Shown in pieces: positions 26,553 to 41,904 of a stretch of 64,000 bases of DNA (its first letter is position 1; every line of letters begins with the position of its first letter). The position numbers and the translations under genes are program-made. Under the pieces are notes generated by a model. It ran no database searches, had not been told where the DNA came from, and worked only from the letters and a program-made list of their open reading frames with translations. This stretch comes from Priapulus caudatus. Taxonomy: Eukaryota > Priapulida > Priapulimorpha > Priapulimorphida > Priapulidae. The DNA lies in assembly GCF_000485595.1 (NCBI RefSeq), contig NW_014577373.1, forward strand, positions 103,622 to 167,621. Direction: 5' to 3'.

Positions 26553-28779
26553 AGCTACACACTGCGTATAAGAACGGTGTCTAGCACCGAACCTACTTTC
26601 GTGAACCCCATATTAGTTTATACGCTTCTACGATTAATCTCGTTCGCACCATTTTCGTTTTCCGTCTGGCCTTGAGGGACGTGAAAACTTTCACGAAATC
26701 CCACGTTTTATAAGTAGAATGAGAGCGCCAAGGCTTTCGCGATGTATTTCGAGTGACCGCGCAAGTGAATTCCTTCGTGTAGGTTGTAATAACATGGGAC
26801 GAAGGTTGGCGGTGGTGGTTAGTGCAGTGGCTGTACTGATGCTGCTGCTGCTGTGATAGTGGTGCTGCTGCTGTTATAGTAGTGCTGCTGCTGTTATAGT
26901 GGTGCTGCTGCTGTTATAGTGGTGCTGCTGCTGTTGCTGCTACTGCCGCTAGTGATGCTGTTGCTGCTGCAGCTGCAGCTGGTGTGGTGATGGTGGTGAT
27001 GCTACTGCTGCTGATGTTGTTGCTGCTACTGCTGCTGATGTTGTTCCTGCTGTTGCTGATGTTGTTGCTACTACTACTGCTGATGCGGTGGTGGCCGCGA
27101 GCGTTGGGGGAGGGGTGGGGTGCGCGTAGGAAACGGGCCGGCGCTTCCCGGCGTATGATGCGCACTTCCTCTGCTGTCCATTAGAGCGGATATCCCGCTG
27201 TGAGTACGCGGAACATCCGAGCGACGCGTTGCAGCGTGAAATAATGCAGGAATGTACGATCAGGCCCCGGTGATCGGTGAATTTCGCAGCAGTGTGAATT
27301 CGCGCGTCTATGGGCTGGCGCTTTCCAACACTGTTCAGAAATGGACAATCGGTTTGTAATATCTGGCAGAATCACACGAGTTTTTTTAAATGTAGGCACA
27401 GGGCTTTTGCAGTTTTTACACTGAGGCGCGGCAAAGTCATGCGTCGAGTACCAGTCACAGTAAGCAGGCTTAGCTGCAATGGTGTACCGCTACAAAATTT
27501 AAAGTTCAATAAAGAGTAAAATGAAATGAAAATAAAAGTTGCGACGGTTAATGTGCTCTAAAAGCATAAATGTCTGTGTGAGTGACGACGGGATGAATGA
27601 AGGTGAGATAGGTGGGTGTCTGAGATAGATGGGGACAAGATACGTGGGAACGGCGTGAAACCGAAGCAGCGAATCTAGGCCGTTTCGGCCGATGGTGGGC
27701 GATGGCCGAGGCTTCCCTGTTCAGTTCATGACCCCGTGAAGCTCTAAGCGAGATGCGCCTAGACAGACATCTCATCTCCTCGCACTAGAGTCGAGTTTAA
27801 CACGAGCTGGTTGAGTTGTCGACCCTTTAACTTGTCACTCGTGTCACCCCGCAGTCGTCACTCCTTGCAACATCTGCCATGCAGGTTCTTCCCCTAACCC
27901 ACCGCCGTGCATCATTCATCGTCAAACTCGAAAACTCATAATTTATTTCGAGAAAAGAAACTAGCGCGTTTTTTTCCCGGAGTGGGTTGTGAGGGCGGCA
28001 TTAGGCGGATCAATAAGTGAATCGGCAGTGGGTGCAGAGTGGTACGATGGTCGCCCCCCCCCGCCCCCATTAACCCCCATTAGCTTGCGTGTTTGCGTGT
28101 GCTGCTAACCAACCTATGGGCCGCATATTGATCGGATTTTGGCTTCCTGCTCTCGCTAGGCAGCGGCGGCGCAAATGTGAGGTGAAATTATCATCTCTTT
28201 AGTCATTACCCGTGATGTTTGACGTTAAAATTCCGCCACTTGCAGCTGCTGTTGTTGACGGCAGTGTGTTGTGGTGTGACGCACGCGCGCGCGCACGAAC
28301 GCTGCAGCGCACGAACACAGACACGCATTCACGGATGGATGTAGTACGTACGTACGCTCGAAGGAACGAAAATACGCATGCACGCACTCACGCACGCACG
28401 CACGCACCCACACATACACACACGCGCGCGCGCGCGCGCACGCACGCACGCACTCACACACGCAGACCCACACACGCGCGCGCACACAAGAATGAACGAA
28501 AACAAGCACGCATGCACGCACTAACGAATGCACACACGCACGCGTGCGTACGTCCGTCACAGACATTATTCCGCCGCCGCGACATTCAGGACATTTTCTA
28601 GCAGCGCTGATTGAGTCGTTGTGAGGTCTACTTTCACCATGCCCCGCAGCACTGCGAGTGTACGACGGTGCCAATCTAGATGTCTTGACTTCGTTGTCGA
28701 TTCGAATCTCTCTCGTTCACACCAATCCATGTGTGATCACTATACATGAATGTCGCTGTCTGTTTTCTCTTTCTCTCCC

Positions 28780-28825
<46 letters not shown>

Positions 28826-31800
28826 CATTCATTCATTAGCACCGCGGCGGCCCCGCAGTCATTGAGATGTAAATCTACACTCGTCTACACCATGCATCCA
28901 TCTGCTCTCTGCCTCTCTCGTTCTCTCTTTCTCTCTCCTCTTCCCCCCTCTCTCTCTCTTTCTCTCGCTCTCTCCCCCTCAGTTTCTCTTTCTCTTTCCC
29001 ATGCAGTTAACATTAATTTAGCCGTGGAATTTGGGAGTTTTGTGTATAAAATCATTGTGAATAACAAGATGCGCTCATTTTCGCGACAGATATGTGCGAC
29101 ACGTGAATTGCGTGACACTTACGCGACACTTTCGTCCAATTGCGATATTTGCGTGTATTGCGATTCTAAGCCCATTAGAAATGTCAAGCGAAGTCAATGA
29201 TGATAGCGCACAATGTGGGCTAAACCCCCTAACGAACGGATAATTTATCGGCCCTCGTTCTATAGCGTGCCATCTCACACCGTTAATCATTGCAATCGGC
29301 CCTTTTCTGTTGTCGCATGATTCTACTCCTGCGCTGCGACAATCGACCCAAAATTACCGACTGAGTAGAGAGATGGCGTGTGGACAATGTATTAGTGTGC
29401 GTTGTGTGTCTGTATATATATGGGACAGATCGTCACAGTGTGGGGGGATGCGGGTGTATGTGTGTGTTTGGGGGGAGGTGTCGGTGGCTCCTTTGTAGTT
29501 GTTTACCGCCTTTGTGTCACCGGTTTACCGGATGACGGGTCTCCGCGGGCTGTATAACAGTCGTATGCGTTGTGGCAGACATCTTTGCGTCATCTCTGCC
29601 TAATTCATTTTACCCCTGCGTTTCGTAACTTTCGCGTCGTTCTTTTATTTTCGTTGCGTTTACTTTTGTTTTATTCTTATTTCTCCTTTTTAAATTTTCC
29701 ATCGGACGAGGAGTAACGTGATGACGTTAGCGTGTTCTTATTGATTATAGATTAGATTCGATTAGATCAAGGGTAGATATGTATTATCTACTCCTGATCA
29801 CATGTAGATGTAGATGTAAATATAATAGGTGTATGCGCCTGTTATTACTATAATTTATGTAAATTATAACTACTACGAGATCAGCTGCATTTTTTAGCAT
29901 AGCGTTTTTTGTTGTGAAAACGGATATGCCGGTAGTTGTGGGTTCTTCGCGAAGCGCAATATTTCTCTATCGTCTTGTACTTTGCTGCGTAGCTGTACTC
30001 TCTCGCTCTCTCACACGACCGTTATTTGTTGTAAGAACGGTTGAGCTTGCCAATATACATAATATCAAGAGCGTATAAAGAAACCTTCTTTATACGCTCT
30101 TGATAACATTATACACAGTGCGGTTCGCGTGAGTCACTGTCAGGGCCAGGCGGGCGATAAGTACCCAAATATTTGTACAGCCTGCCCTGTTTGCGATACG
30201 AGGTAAGGTTTGGCGTTTCATGTAAAAGTGCGTTCATTTTCGCACGGTCGCCGCCTGACGTGAGGGAGGACAGTTGTCGGTATATTAAGCTCACATTACT
30301 CGTGCTTACGAGGTGTGGGGTGGTGGTGGGGGTCGGCTCCTTCCTCGTCATTCTATTTGTCATCTATGTAGGTCACTCGTTACTCCATTACGCGTTTGTA
30401 TTCGTGTGCGAGAAATTTACGTGTGGCACGCGTGAATAAAGGAGGGAGCAGTTTCTCCCGTTTCTCTCACTCCAGTGGTTTATTTATAAGAACGGATGAC
30501 AAAATGTGCGGATTATGTAATGGGACGTTAAAAGCAAGAGAGCGTATCGCCATCTCCACATAAACACATCATATACTTGCAGCTTTATTCACGGGCGTTT
30601 GCTCGTGGGCATTCAAATATCGTGAAGAACTCGGCGCGATTAATATTTGATTTGACCTATCTTTCTCGCGAACGAGATAAAAAAAACTCGCGTCGTGGGA
30701 CGCTGCCGTTGACAGGCATATGTAAATCAGGAGTAGATAATAGGGAATCTACATTTCCCTATTATCTACTCCTGATGTAAATGTGTATGTGATGCTGCGT
30801 CCCTGTGTTGGGGAATGCGTGTACGTGCGCTAGCCCGCCGCCGCTACTGCTATTGCTTTTCTTTCGTCACTGTTTGCTTGCGTCTTAAGTTACATCCAGG
30901 CTATTTTCGTCCCTCGGTCTCTCGCGAGTGAATCGCGAAGACGTGGGTTGTAGATGGCTACCGACGCTCGCGCCGGTCCGCGTAGAAGGCACGTTTCGTG
31001 AGGACGCGTGCGCGTCTATGCGGTGTTCGCTACAGCAGCCGACGGAGTGGTTTTTTTCTATGGCGGCTTCGAAATTGTATTATATAGTATGTTTTTGGAC
31101 AGTAAATATATCGTAAAAAGGACGAAAATGCGAGAGCGGATTTCAACAGTGACGAATTCGACGAATTGACATCTCACCCTGGTGACCGGTCGCGATTCTC
31201 TGACGACGGAAATATAGAGGAACTGTTAATATGTTAGGTATAAGGAAAAGTTAGCGCAAGCTTCTAAACAGCACTTTACTCGTTCGCGCAGTTTTTTTGG
31301 CGTGTGGCGCGAAACAGCGCCTCGCATGTCCCGTGTACTAGCATCTGTCTCTGTCTTATAGCATATATAGCAGGGCCAGCCCTGATGAACACACCCACTC
31401 TACAACATCCACAATCCACAATACTAGCACACACACCCCCACGCACACTCCCAAGCACACGCCCACGCACACGCATACACCAACGCACATATATAATAGA
31501 ATTATTGCATGGTTATCTGTCATGATACCACAGGTAACGGGTAACGTTGCTTTTCGAGGTCCATAAAACTTTAAAATGTTGCCGGAACAACTAGACAATA
31601 ATTGTTTTGTGATATGTAAAATTAGGTAATAATAATACTAGGACCTATTGTGAACGGTGTGACAAGCGCATAGACCACGGACAGTTCCACATACTAGCCT
31701 TAGTCTATCTAAGAGTTATTAAGTGTAGCCTAATGAACAGGAATCCAAACCTTATCTTGCACATTCAAGATCCATCGTTCTTAATAGTTTCTCCCATTCA

Positions 31801-32488
31801 TAATCACAATCCAGAGAGTGAGACAGACATTTTTTGTCATGTATTAATATGTATATTTTGCTACATGTATGATAACATTGACTGGATTGTGTCACGCTCG
31901 GAAAAGATTTCACCGGCGACACCAGTGAATTAGTTTGTCACATTAAATGCAACTAATCATCATTTCAGGAAGTACAAACTCAGTATTGACATTTGAAAAG
32001 TGTAACTATCCATAATAATATCTTAATTTGTACGTCAAAATACGCCGAACTGTCAGTGTGCAAACAGGAAGGATATCTAAAAACACTTCATAATTTGTAC
32101 TGTTGTCCAATGTCAACAAGACATCTATATTAAATTTTTCATCTGTGAGATAGAAGAAACTGCCGTGTGTCACGGTGTGTGGCTAGCATTTATTATAGTA
32201 CAGCCAACCTGCATATAACGGTCACTTAAGGGATGAGCCACTGAAACCAAATGAACACCAAAGTGCGCATCGTAGGCATGTGGCCGTTCTATAGAGGTGA
32301 CCGCTAACACAGGCGTTACTGTACGTGTCTGATAAATATATCCAGTCGCTCGGCAGTTGGAGTTATGTATATCACGAACATTTGTTGTGGTTTATCGCCG
32401 TGTGCCTTGTTTCTCCTCGGCCACCTACAAAACTGTTGACATTCACGAAGCAACGGTTTATGCATTAACTATATATATATATATATTA

Positions 32489-32519
<31 letters not shown>

Positions 32520-33384
32520 GCGAGATAAGTCGTATTCCGTGTTCAGTGTTCACGTTTGTTATACGTACATCTAAACATGTATGTATTATGTACATGCATG
32601 GTATCAGGAGTAAATAATCACCAATTTATGATTATTTACTCCTGATGGTATCGAGAGCACATAAACCCTCATGCTATACAAATCCAATAAAAATGCACGT
32701 AGATGCGTTCCTATAGGCTTTAAGTGTTTGTGTGCTCTTGATAGTGTACATGATATACATACATATACGTATATCTTAGTAGTTCACATACATACATGGC
32801 AGTGGGATCTAGTGTACATCTTAGTAGCATTGCATTTCTCGGGTGTCTTACGTCTGCTGTCGCACAGTTTACTGTTTGTAAGCCGTGCTGAACTTCTTTT
32901 GTTAGCAATTCTTTCGCTCCAATAAGGTAGCGTTTGTTCTAGTTGGGAAGCAGTCAGCTGCGCCCACCTGTTGACTCATTATCCTTCGGCACAATAGCAT
33001 CAGCACGACAAACTACCTTATTCTCTGGTAGCTCGAGCTCTGCTCGGAACAGTTAACTGGGAGACTGTTGAGGAAAATTAGACGGGTGTGTTGAGGTCTT
33101 GTATTGAACACCGTATTAGGTGACGATTTCCACGTTTCACTGCATAGTTGCAGAAAGTCAACCCTATAAATAAGCGTCACTAATAAGTGGGGTTAATAGG
33201 TCAATAGTGTCCTTTATAGACAGGTGTCCGTTCTATAGAGGTGTGCGCAAACCCAGGTGTGACTGTATCTACTATATAGAACCATACATAGGGGTGTGTG
33301 GAAGAATGAGCATGCAACGTGTATTCGATATTTGTATATATACATTGTGTATTTGTTGTTGTTGTTATTATTATTTTTGTTGTT

Positions 33385-33468
<84 letters not shown>

Positions 33469-36400
33469 GCTGCTGATGTTGTTGCTGTTGTCAGGTGAAG
33501 CCCAGTACAACAGGACAGGCGATGGTGCCTCAGCCATGTTAGCTCATCACGTGTATGTGTGTAATATTCTATTGTGTCGCAGGTAGGCTTGTTTGTATGC
33601 TCATGCTGTGTAATTGTTGTTATCAGGTGACGCACAAGACAACGGGACAGGTGATGGTGCTGAAGATGAACATGATGAAGAGCAACAAACCCAACATGTT
33701 GCGCGAGGTGCAGCTCATGAACAAGCTCAACCACCCGTGCATACTTAGGTGAGAGGTCTACTTTACCCATCATCCACGCGCGCATACTCAGATGAGTGGT
33801 CTAATTTACCCATCAACCACACGTGCATATTTGGGTGAGAGGTCTTCATTACCTATATCAACCACGCGCGCATACTCAAGTGAGAGGTTTTTGATTGCCC
33901 ATCCTTGTCATCACCCTCCACCCTTGTCATCACCCTCCACCCTTGTCATCACCCTCCACCCTTGTCATCAGCCATCACACTTTGTCATCATCTTCCATTC
34001 TTGCTATCAGTTACCATCTTTGCCATAATTTTCCTTTTTTTCCATCATCTTCCATCATCATCGTCGTCTCCCATCTTTTCCACCATACCCTATCCTTACC
34101 AAGTTTGCCATCGTTTCTATTATAATATTGCCTATTATTAGAGAGATCTATAGGAAGCTATAGGTGACACGCAGCTCTAGCTAACATAGGGTAGGATTCA
34201 ATAGCTAGCACACCTCAGCGGTAACTGTGTGTGCGGGCCACCCACGCACGCACGCACGCACGCACTCACGCATGCACGTACGCACACACACACACATGTA
34301 CATAACACACACTCACGTACGCACACACACGCACGCATAGTCACGCACGCACGCACACACACGCACACGCACGCACGCACGCACGCACACAGCACCCTGC
34401 GATGAGCGAGATATATGAGGAAGTTGATAGACAGCGGGTGTCAGTGTGTAGTGGGGGAGGGGGCATATGAATGAGAGAGGGGAGTGAAATGACGAGACAC
34501 AGACAGAGGCAGAGAGACAGAGCGCGCATTGTACGTGACCTCTGCGTTTAAAAGGTCAAGCCATCCGCTACCGGCTTGATCCTGTAATAGATGTCGTTGT
34601 GGATGCGACGAGAGCGGATTGGGATGTTGCGACAGGATGGCAGTGAGGGGTGCGGTGGATTTCTTCTGCCACCGCGTTTGTCCGGTGAACTGCTGGTTGG
34701 TTGGTTGACAGGTCTCTCTCACCTTGCCCGGGTTTGCTCGTCCGCGCGGCGTGCGCGCAGTGCACACATGGATGTGACCCAATTTCAAATCCTGCGGATT
34801 TGATCGCGTGCCAGCGTTTACGTGTGCAGGGAGTCTCATGGGGGATGTGCGTGCGTGCGTACGTGCGTGCGTGCGTGCATGTGTGCGCGCACTCGCACGT
34901 CAGTATCGGCGTAATATATCACCTTGGAGATTGTTGCAATAGGCGCAGAGTTTAACGCGGTATGTTGCGTGCTACTCGGTGGTAGTTGCTAATAGCGGGA
35001 GAAGCGAGTGTGGGCACAGATTCCTACTGCTGTCGGGTGACGTACGAGATGAAGTGAAATCAACTTCCATGTAGCCCTAGTTGAGTTCCTAGTCCCAAAC
35101 GGGTATGCATCACTGCCACGCGTCCTGTCCGTGATCCTCTACATGCGCTCAAATGTTATCCTGATCGCACCCACCCACACGTGCACGCACACACGCACGC
35201 ACGCACGCACACGTGTTTGACATGTTATATTCAATGCGATATTAAATCTTCATATAATTACTATGGTAAACATTAAAATGAATCGGTTTGGTAACGCTTG
35301 GTGAAGCAGCAAAATTATAGTAGTAGTAGTACTGAAACAATAGACCTCGTAAATTTTTTAAATAATTTAAAACTTGAATTTCAGTTTTTGCGTTATTAGT
35401 GGTACCCATTGTGGTTCAAATATAATGTAATTGCAAATGCCACTGTAATTGTAAGTTAAGCAATCGAAATCCCACGAAATTCTGTCCATTTTCATTCAAA
35501 TATATCTTTGACATTTAGTACACGAGTCTAAATGTACTGTACAAAAAGTGGTAATGTTCTGATTGATAATTATTGAGACGATTCATTATACATAGTATAA
35601 TGGTTGGGGATGATAAGAACCTCAGCTCAGCTCATAAGCTTCCCTATATTAATTATTGACATCGCCTTAGAGGAATCATGCAACTACCTAACATTAGCAT
35701 CATACAACGCATGCGGATGAGAACATTCCCTGGGTTAAAGACTTTGAAGATTCATTCATTTATCACCGGATCTTTTTCCGTTGCAAGCTATGCGGTAGCC
35801 ACCTACTGTGTAATTTAGTGAAAATAACCCGCGACCGTAATACTAGTAGGTTCTGTCCAAACAATAGCCCGCCTGTCCCGTTTTTAATGAAACTTCCTTC
35901 CACGTATGTGTAATAACTGCCATAAACCGTCGCGGCGTTCCTGTTTCGGCTTGGATCCACCTGATATGTTTGTTTATTTACGCTCGCTCCGGCCGTGGTG
36001 ACTTTGTTGACATGCGGTGTTTGGTGTTGGCAGGGAAAGCTTGGAACCATCACTTGTCACTCACTGCGCACCCGTGTTTACTCAGGTAGCAGCTCACACC
36101 TGCCCGCGTTCCTGCCACCGCCGCCGCCGCGGTAGCGGGACGTGAGGTCAGCCGGGGTCACCGACGGCCACACACAGAGGGCACCACTGTGCCCTCCGTC
36201 CCCCCTCCCCCTCCGACCGCCCGCCCGCCCGGAAGTGCCGGTGGACTAACGGTTTTTGTCTGTTTGTTGTAGGTTCATGGGTGTTTGCGTTCATGAAGGA
36301 GCTCTGCATGCCCTCACTGAGGTAAGCAGCGTGCGGGAGAGTATGTGGTGGTGATAGTGCGTGTAATGGATGATGGGGGGCGTGCCGGCAGCCGAATGTT

Positions 36401-39400
36401 CGAATCGCAAGGCCTCGCGAAAACCGCCGCGTGAAAAATGCCTGCTTCCATTGCGTTACGTCTAAGCAGAAGCGTGTGGCTGGATAATACTCAATATTTG
36501 CCCAAATACTCAGTAGTTGCCACAATACTCAATATTTGCTGTAATACTCAGTAGTTGCCATAATTCTAAGTTGTTGGCACAATATTCACTACTCAGTAGT
36601 TGCCACAATACTCAATATTTGCTGTAATACTCAGTAGTTGCCATAATTCTAAGTAGTTGGCACAATACTCGCTACTCAGTAGTTGCCACAATACTCAATA
36701 TTTGCTATAATACTTAGTAGTTGTCATAATTCTCAGTAGTTGGCACAATACACAGTAGTTGCCACAATACTCAATATTTGCTATAATACTCAATAGTTGC
36801 CATAATACTAAGTAGTTGCCATAATACTTAGTAGTTGCCATAATACTCAGTAGTTGCCATATTACTCAGTAATATTCCATTTTACTCCATAATATGCAGT
36901 ATATTATACTGCGGTGTGATAATGATGCGTCGCCTGACGTCTTGCAGTACATCAACGGCACAAGCCTGGACGAGCACATACAGAACAAGCAACTGGAGAT
37001 GACGTGGTCGATGAGGGTCAAGCTCGCTCAGGACATCGCCGAGGGCATGAAGTACCTTCACAGCATGAACATGTTCCACCGCGACCTCACGTCAAAGGTC
37101 AGCAGCACGACCTCTGTGACCTCTCTGTCCGTCGACCTTGCGACCTCATGTTTTTACTCGTGCCGTGAAATACGTCCGCGGCACGTTCCACCGTGACCTC
37201 GCGTCAAAGGTCAGCCCGTCTCTCCGCCTGTGTGACCTTCGTGACCTTTGTTTGATGACCCCTGACCTTCGAATTTTGTTTGCGGTGTGACAAACCTTGA
37301 ACCTCGTTCTTGTGAGTGTGGTCAGAGTGTAGGTTGAAGGTTTTATCGTGGTGTGGCAATGCTCGTCGTCTTAGCAGCGATAAGTAAAATTGGGTGTAGC
37401 TACCCTGCTACAGTAGCGTGATATTGGCTGGGCAGTGACATGCTAGAGAGATAAAATAACATGGCAATCAGACTAAACTGCTTAGTATCTAAGCTAAACT
37501 AAGTACTTAAGCACTGCAGCACCAATCAGAGATGGTCTGCCATCGCCACACTGTTATGGCAGGGATATATAGAACAGCAATAGTCTGCAAGGTTTCAAAT
37601 CATTTTTTTAAATTTCGGCTGGTATGTTCTATCTTTAGCTAGCCAACAGAGTGGCGCTGTTTCGGTGGTGGGTTGGAGGAAGCGTGCGGTTTGGCAGGCT
37701 AGCTCCCTAAAAACCTCAGTGACTCGAGAAATCCTCGATACACGAAAATGCACGTAATACAATGAGGGCGTTTGTTCTTCGCTACCTTGCATCTCGTCTC
37801 GTGGTCTTGTTGGTGTATGCGCGATGCATGAATTTTCGTCGAATAGTTTAAGACTAGTTGTTATTCCATTACGGGAGCCGTGGGGGGAGAGAGAGAGAGC
37901 GAGATAAAGGAGAGAGGCATGCAATGCGTCAGTGGTAAACAGGAACTCACGTCTTCTGGAAACCTGCTGTTTGTCTAAACACCAGGGAACTGCGCAGGAG
38001 GATGCCCGACACGCGAGCCAGTTGCTAATGTGCGCATAACTCGTGCAGCTATGCGTGCACCTCGCAATCATATACTGTGTAATACTGCACAGCTCTCTTG
38101 AGCAGTGCTAAACGGTGAGCAGAGAGTGAGTGAGTGGCCGTGGCAGACTCATTATCGTCCCTGGCATTCACGGTGGGGTCCATGCTGTTCACGCATTCTC
38201 GCACGTGCGATCGAAGCACAGCGCATCTCCCACTCCCCCGCTGTGTCCTTGTTGCCCCCACCCCCCTCCTGTTTGATGTTTGTGTCCATATTGTCGTCGT
38301 TGTCATGCACGGAGAATGATATTAAAGTGGGGGCTATAGCTGCGATGAGAAGCACTGCTGAATGGTTTTTGCGGCACGTGTAATAGGCTACCACCCGTCC
38401 GGCGCGTTTCCTGCGTAACAAACGTGATATGCGTGCCAGTTTCGACCGGCGCCTGTGTTGACATAGATATGCGATTCATGTCCGCGTGGTTGATGTGGAT
38501 TGTTGTGCAGGATGGGTATATACTTCATGTTGACATTCGCAATAACACGACCGGTGTTGGTTATGCGCCATTGGGTGTCGGCGTGGTTATACATGATTCA
38601 CACGTGTTGTGGCTTTTCCACTTTGTCAGAATGTATTCTGCGTTAGGTGTGTATCTCGGTTAACCATCTTGCATACTGATTTCGATAGACCGTCCGCCGA
38701 GCTAACCTTCATGTAATATTGATGTACTAATTTGCTACATAAATGCACATTGTTGTATGATATCAATAATTTATGAAATAATAATGCATTAAACACTACC
38801 CGCCTATAAACTACAATGATTACTTTCCTTATCTTGATTGTCTGTAGCTCGGTAAGTGGGCAATAAACGCAATTAATTTTAGTGATTAATATTATAAACT
38901 ATATTGAGGAATTTCTTTTGCAAAATTAAGTTTTAATGCTGTTCTCAGTTGGCTGACTTACCGATTGGGGGTCTAATTATTCAATTGCATCTTTTGTAGA
39001 ACATTTTAATCAGGAAGGACGGCAAGCAAATGACAGCCATCGTTGGAGATTTTGGACTGGCAGAAAAAATACCAGACCCGTTGTAAGTTTCTCAAGAAGA
39101 GCTGATCAGTTATTTCATGGCTTTACGTTTTTAGTTTCAATTTGAATTGAACAATTTTCTTGTGAACTTCTACTTAGAAACAAGAGTAAATATTTTTCTA
39201 TAAACTGTTTCCACGAGATTCTCATTTAAAAAATAGTTCCAGCAAATAAGATTGAATTTCTAATCCACGAGCGGAGTAAACCTTTGCGAATTTTCATTAA
39301 AAAAATGGGGAAAAAACAAAAACAAATAAACAAAAGAGCAAAAATAATTTACCACTGCTTGTTTCCGCTCTCGTGCAGACGCGATTCCCGGCTGCCGACC

Positions 39401-41853
39401 GTAGGCTCCCCCTACTGGATGTCACCAGAGTGCATCAAGGGGGAGTGGTATGACGAGCTGAGTGATGTCTTCTCCTACGGCATCGTACTGTGTGAGATGA
39501 TCGCACGCATCGACGCCGACCCAGACGTGCTGCCACGAACACACGTATGTGACCTCCACATTTACGCACGCAAGGGGGGAGGGGAGGTAGGAAGGGAGAG
39601 ACAGGGGGGAAGGGAAGGGGAGAGAGAGGGAGAAGGTGAGGGGGAGAAAGAGAGATAGAAGGTGAGGGGGAGAAAGAGAGAGAATATCGGGGAGAAAGGG
39701 AAGGAGAGAGAGAGAGGAGAAAGGTGATGGAGGGAGTGAAAGAACGAGACAATGAGGGAAGGAAGGCAGGAGACAGAGGGAGAAAGAGAGAGAGAGAGAG
39801 AGAGTGAAAGAGGGGGAGAAGGAGGAGAGCAGGGATGTTTTCTTACTTTGTAAAATTTAAAATGCATAATAGGAAACTTGATTCATAGACAGTCATTGCA
39901 TTGGTGAATTGTTATGTTGCAGGTAATTATTAGTGCAAGGACACCATTGCAATAGTTAATTGATAATGGAATAATGTAACATAATTATAATTAGCAGAAA
40001 TGTGCGTTTTTCAGTATAATTTAACGTTCACCTTACAGCATTTCGGCTTGGACTACACAGCCTTCACGGAACTGTGTGGCGACTGTCCGTCCGAGTTTCT
40101 CAAAATGGCCTTCAAGTGTTGCAACGTAAGTGCTAAAAGCCCGCCACACACACGACGCACGTGACGTGCGCTGTTGTTGTTGTGTGCTCTCGTGTGACTT
40201 TAGCGAAACATTTTGTGTGTACAACATATGAACGATATATGACGGGTGTGATAAACTTGGTCCTTGTCGTATGTGTAAATACACGTGAGATACGAGTAAA
40301 CACGAAAGGATCGTAAATAGACGTGAAAGTTGCATAAACGTGCATGAAATATGAGTAAAAATTCACACGAATCAAGTATAAATACGCATGAAAAAAATTT
40401 GTAACAATACGCACAAATTATGCATAAGTACGCATGAAATACGAGTAAAAATATGCACGAGGGTGTAATATGACGTGCGAATGCGCGTATATAATAAAGC
40501 AGTGTAATTAGCGCGCAATACCCACGTAAATACGCACGAACGCGACCTCTGTCAGGCCTGCCTCGGTGCTCACCGCTTCTTCGCCGATCGTGCATATTCA
40601 GGTGCAGGCGAATGAGCGGCCGTCGTTCGCCGACATCGTCTGCACGCTGCACCAGATCGTCGACCACGTGCGGCAGATGGAGGCCGTCACCGTGAAGGAC
40701 AAGGTGGTTGCCGTCGACGACGCCGGCAGCAGGAGCGCCAACGTCTCGCCGAGGGAGCAGCCGCAGAAGCACCGAGGTACGACCGACACCGCTGCTGCCG
40801 ACGCGATCTCGCGCGCGCTCACCAGTCTGCTGCTCGTGGCTTTACGGAACGTGATCTGCGTTGTAAAATACTGTAGATTAAAATTACAATATTTAAATGA
40901 ATCTAAAAATGGCACCTTCATATGATAATCACTCTGGTTGTCGATACGATAGTTCACGATCTATTCAATAGTAGAAAATACCCTGATAAATGTATTAAAA
41001 CAATGCAAATATCAGTGCTTGAGCATTGATTTGCCTCTTAATAGATTATCATAAATTATATTAATGTTAACATCAGTGGCGCATGATATAGTTTATAATA
41101 GAATAAGTGAATGACAACATCAATTGTGCATGAAGCGAACCAGCTCATAATGTAAAGTGTCACGCTGCTGCTCACGCATCTTGCAATATTATTATACATT
41201 ATCACGATTTTGTCGTTATTTCGTCTTACGTTATCTCATACGTATTATCGTAATTTATAATTTACATATCGTTATTTCGTCGTGATTTAGCGCCACTGAA
41301 GCGGCAGCGGTCGTTCGAGGGGGTCAAGGCTAAGGGTAAGCCTCCGGTCGTGCGGCGAGCGAGCGGCTTTGACCTGACGAACAGTCCTGCGCGCAAGCAC
41401 ATCATCCGCAGACATGTGAACAGCATCAACCTGAAGCACATCGGCGAGATGATGACGAAGAAAGACCCGTTCTACACGTCCAGGTGAGTGCTAGATGCAC
41501 AGGTAGTTTCTACACGCCCAGGTGAGTGCTAGATGCACAGGTAGTTTCTACACGCCCAGGTGAGTGCTAGATGCACAGGTAGTTTCTACACGCCCAGGTG
41601 AGTGCTAGATGCACAGGTAGTTTCTACGCCCAGGCAAGTTTTACACATCTAGGTGACTCGTATAGATGCACGTATGCATGCATGTATGGACACGCACGTA
41701 CGCACGCACGCTCGCGCACGCACACACACACAGGTAACTGCTGCGCAGCCAGATAACTACATGCCTTCATTTTCAAGAGGGTTCGGCAATGAAACGTGTA
41801 GAGTGGACACGCACGTATGCACGCACGCACACACAAACATGCACACACACACA

Positions 41854-41904
<51 letters not shown>

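Noticed and set aside
33201-33785. 194-codon minus-strand frame
   Set aside because: It owes its length to the TTG/CAA microsatellite (poly-Thr) and covers the antisense of TESK exon 2.
37595-38071. 158-codon minus-strand frame in TESK intron 4
   Set aside because: No domain or signal recognised and no exon partners; treated as chance.
40200-40772. 190-codon minus-strand frame
   Set aside because: Half is the antisense of TESK exon 8 and half is an ACG-rich intronic repeat.
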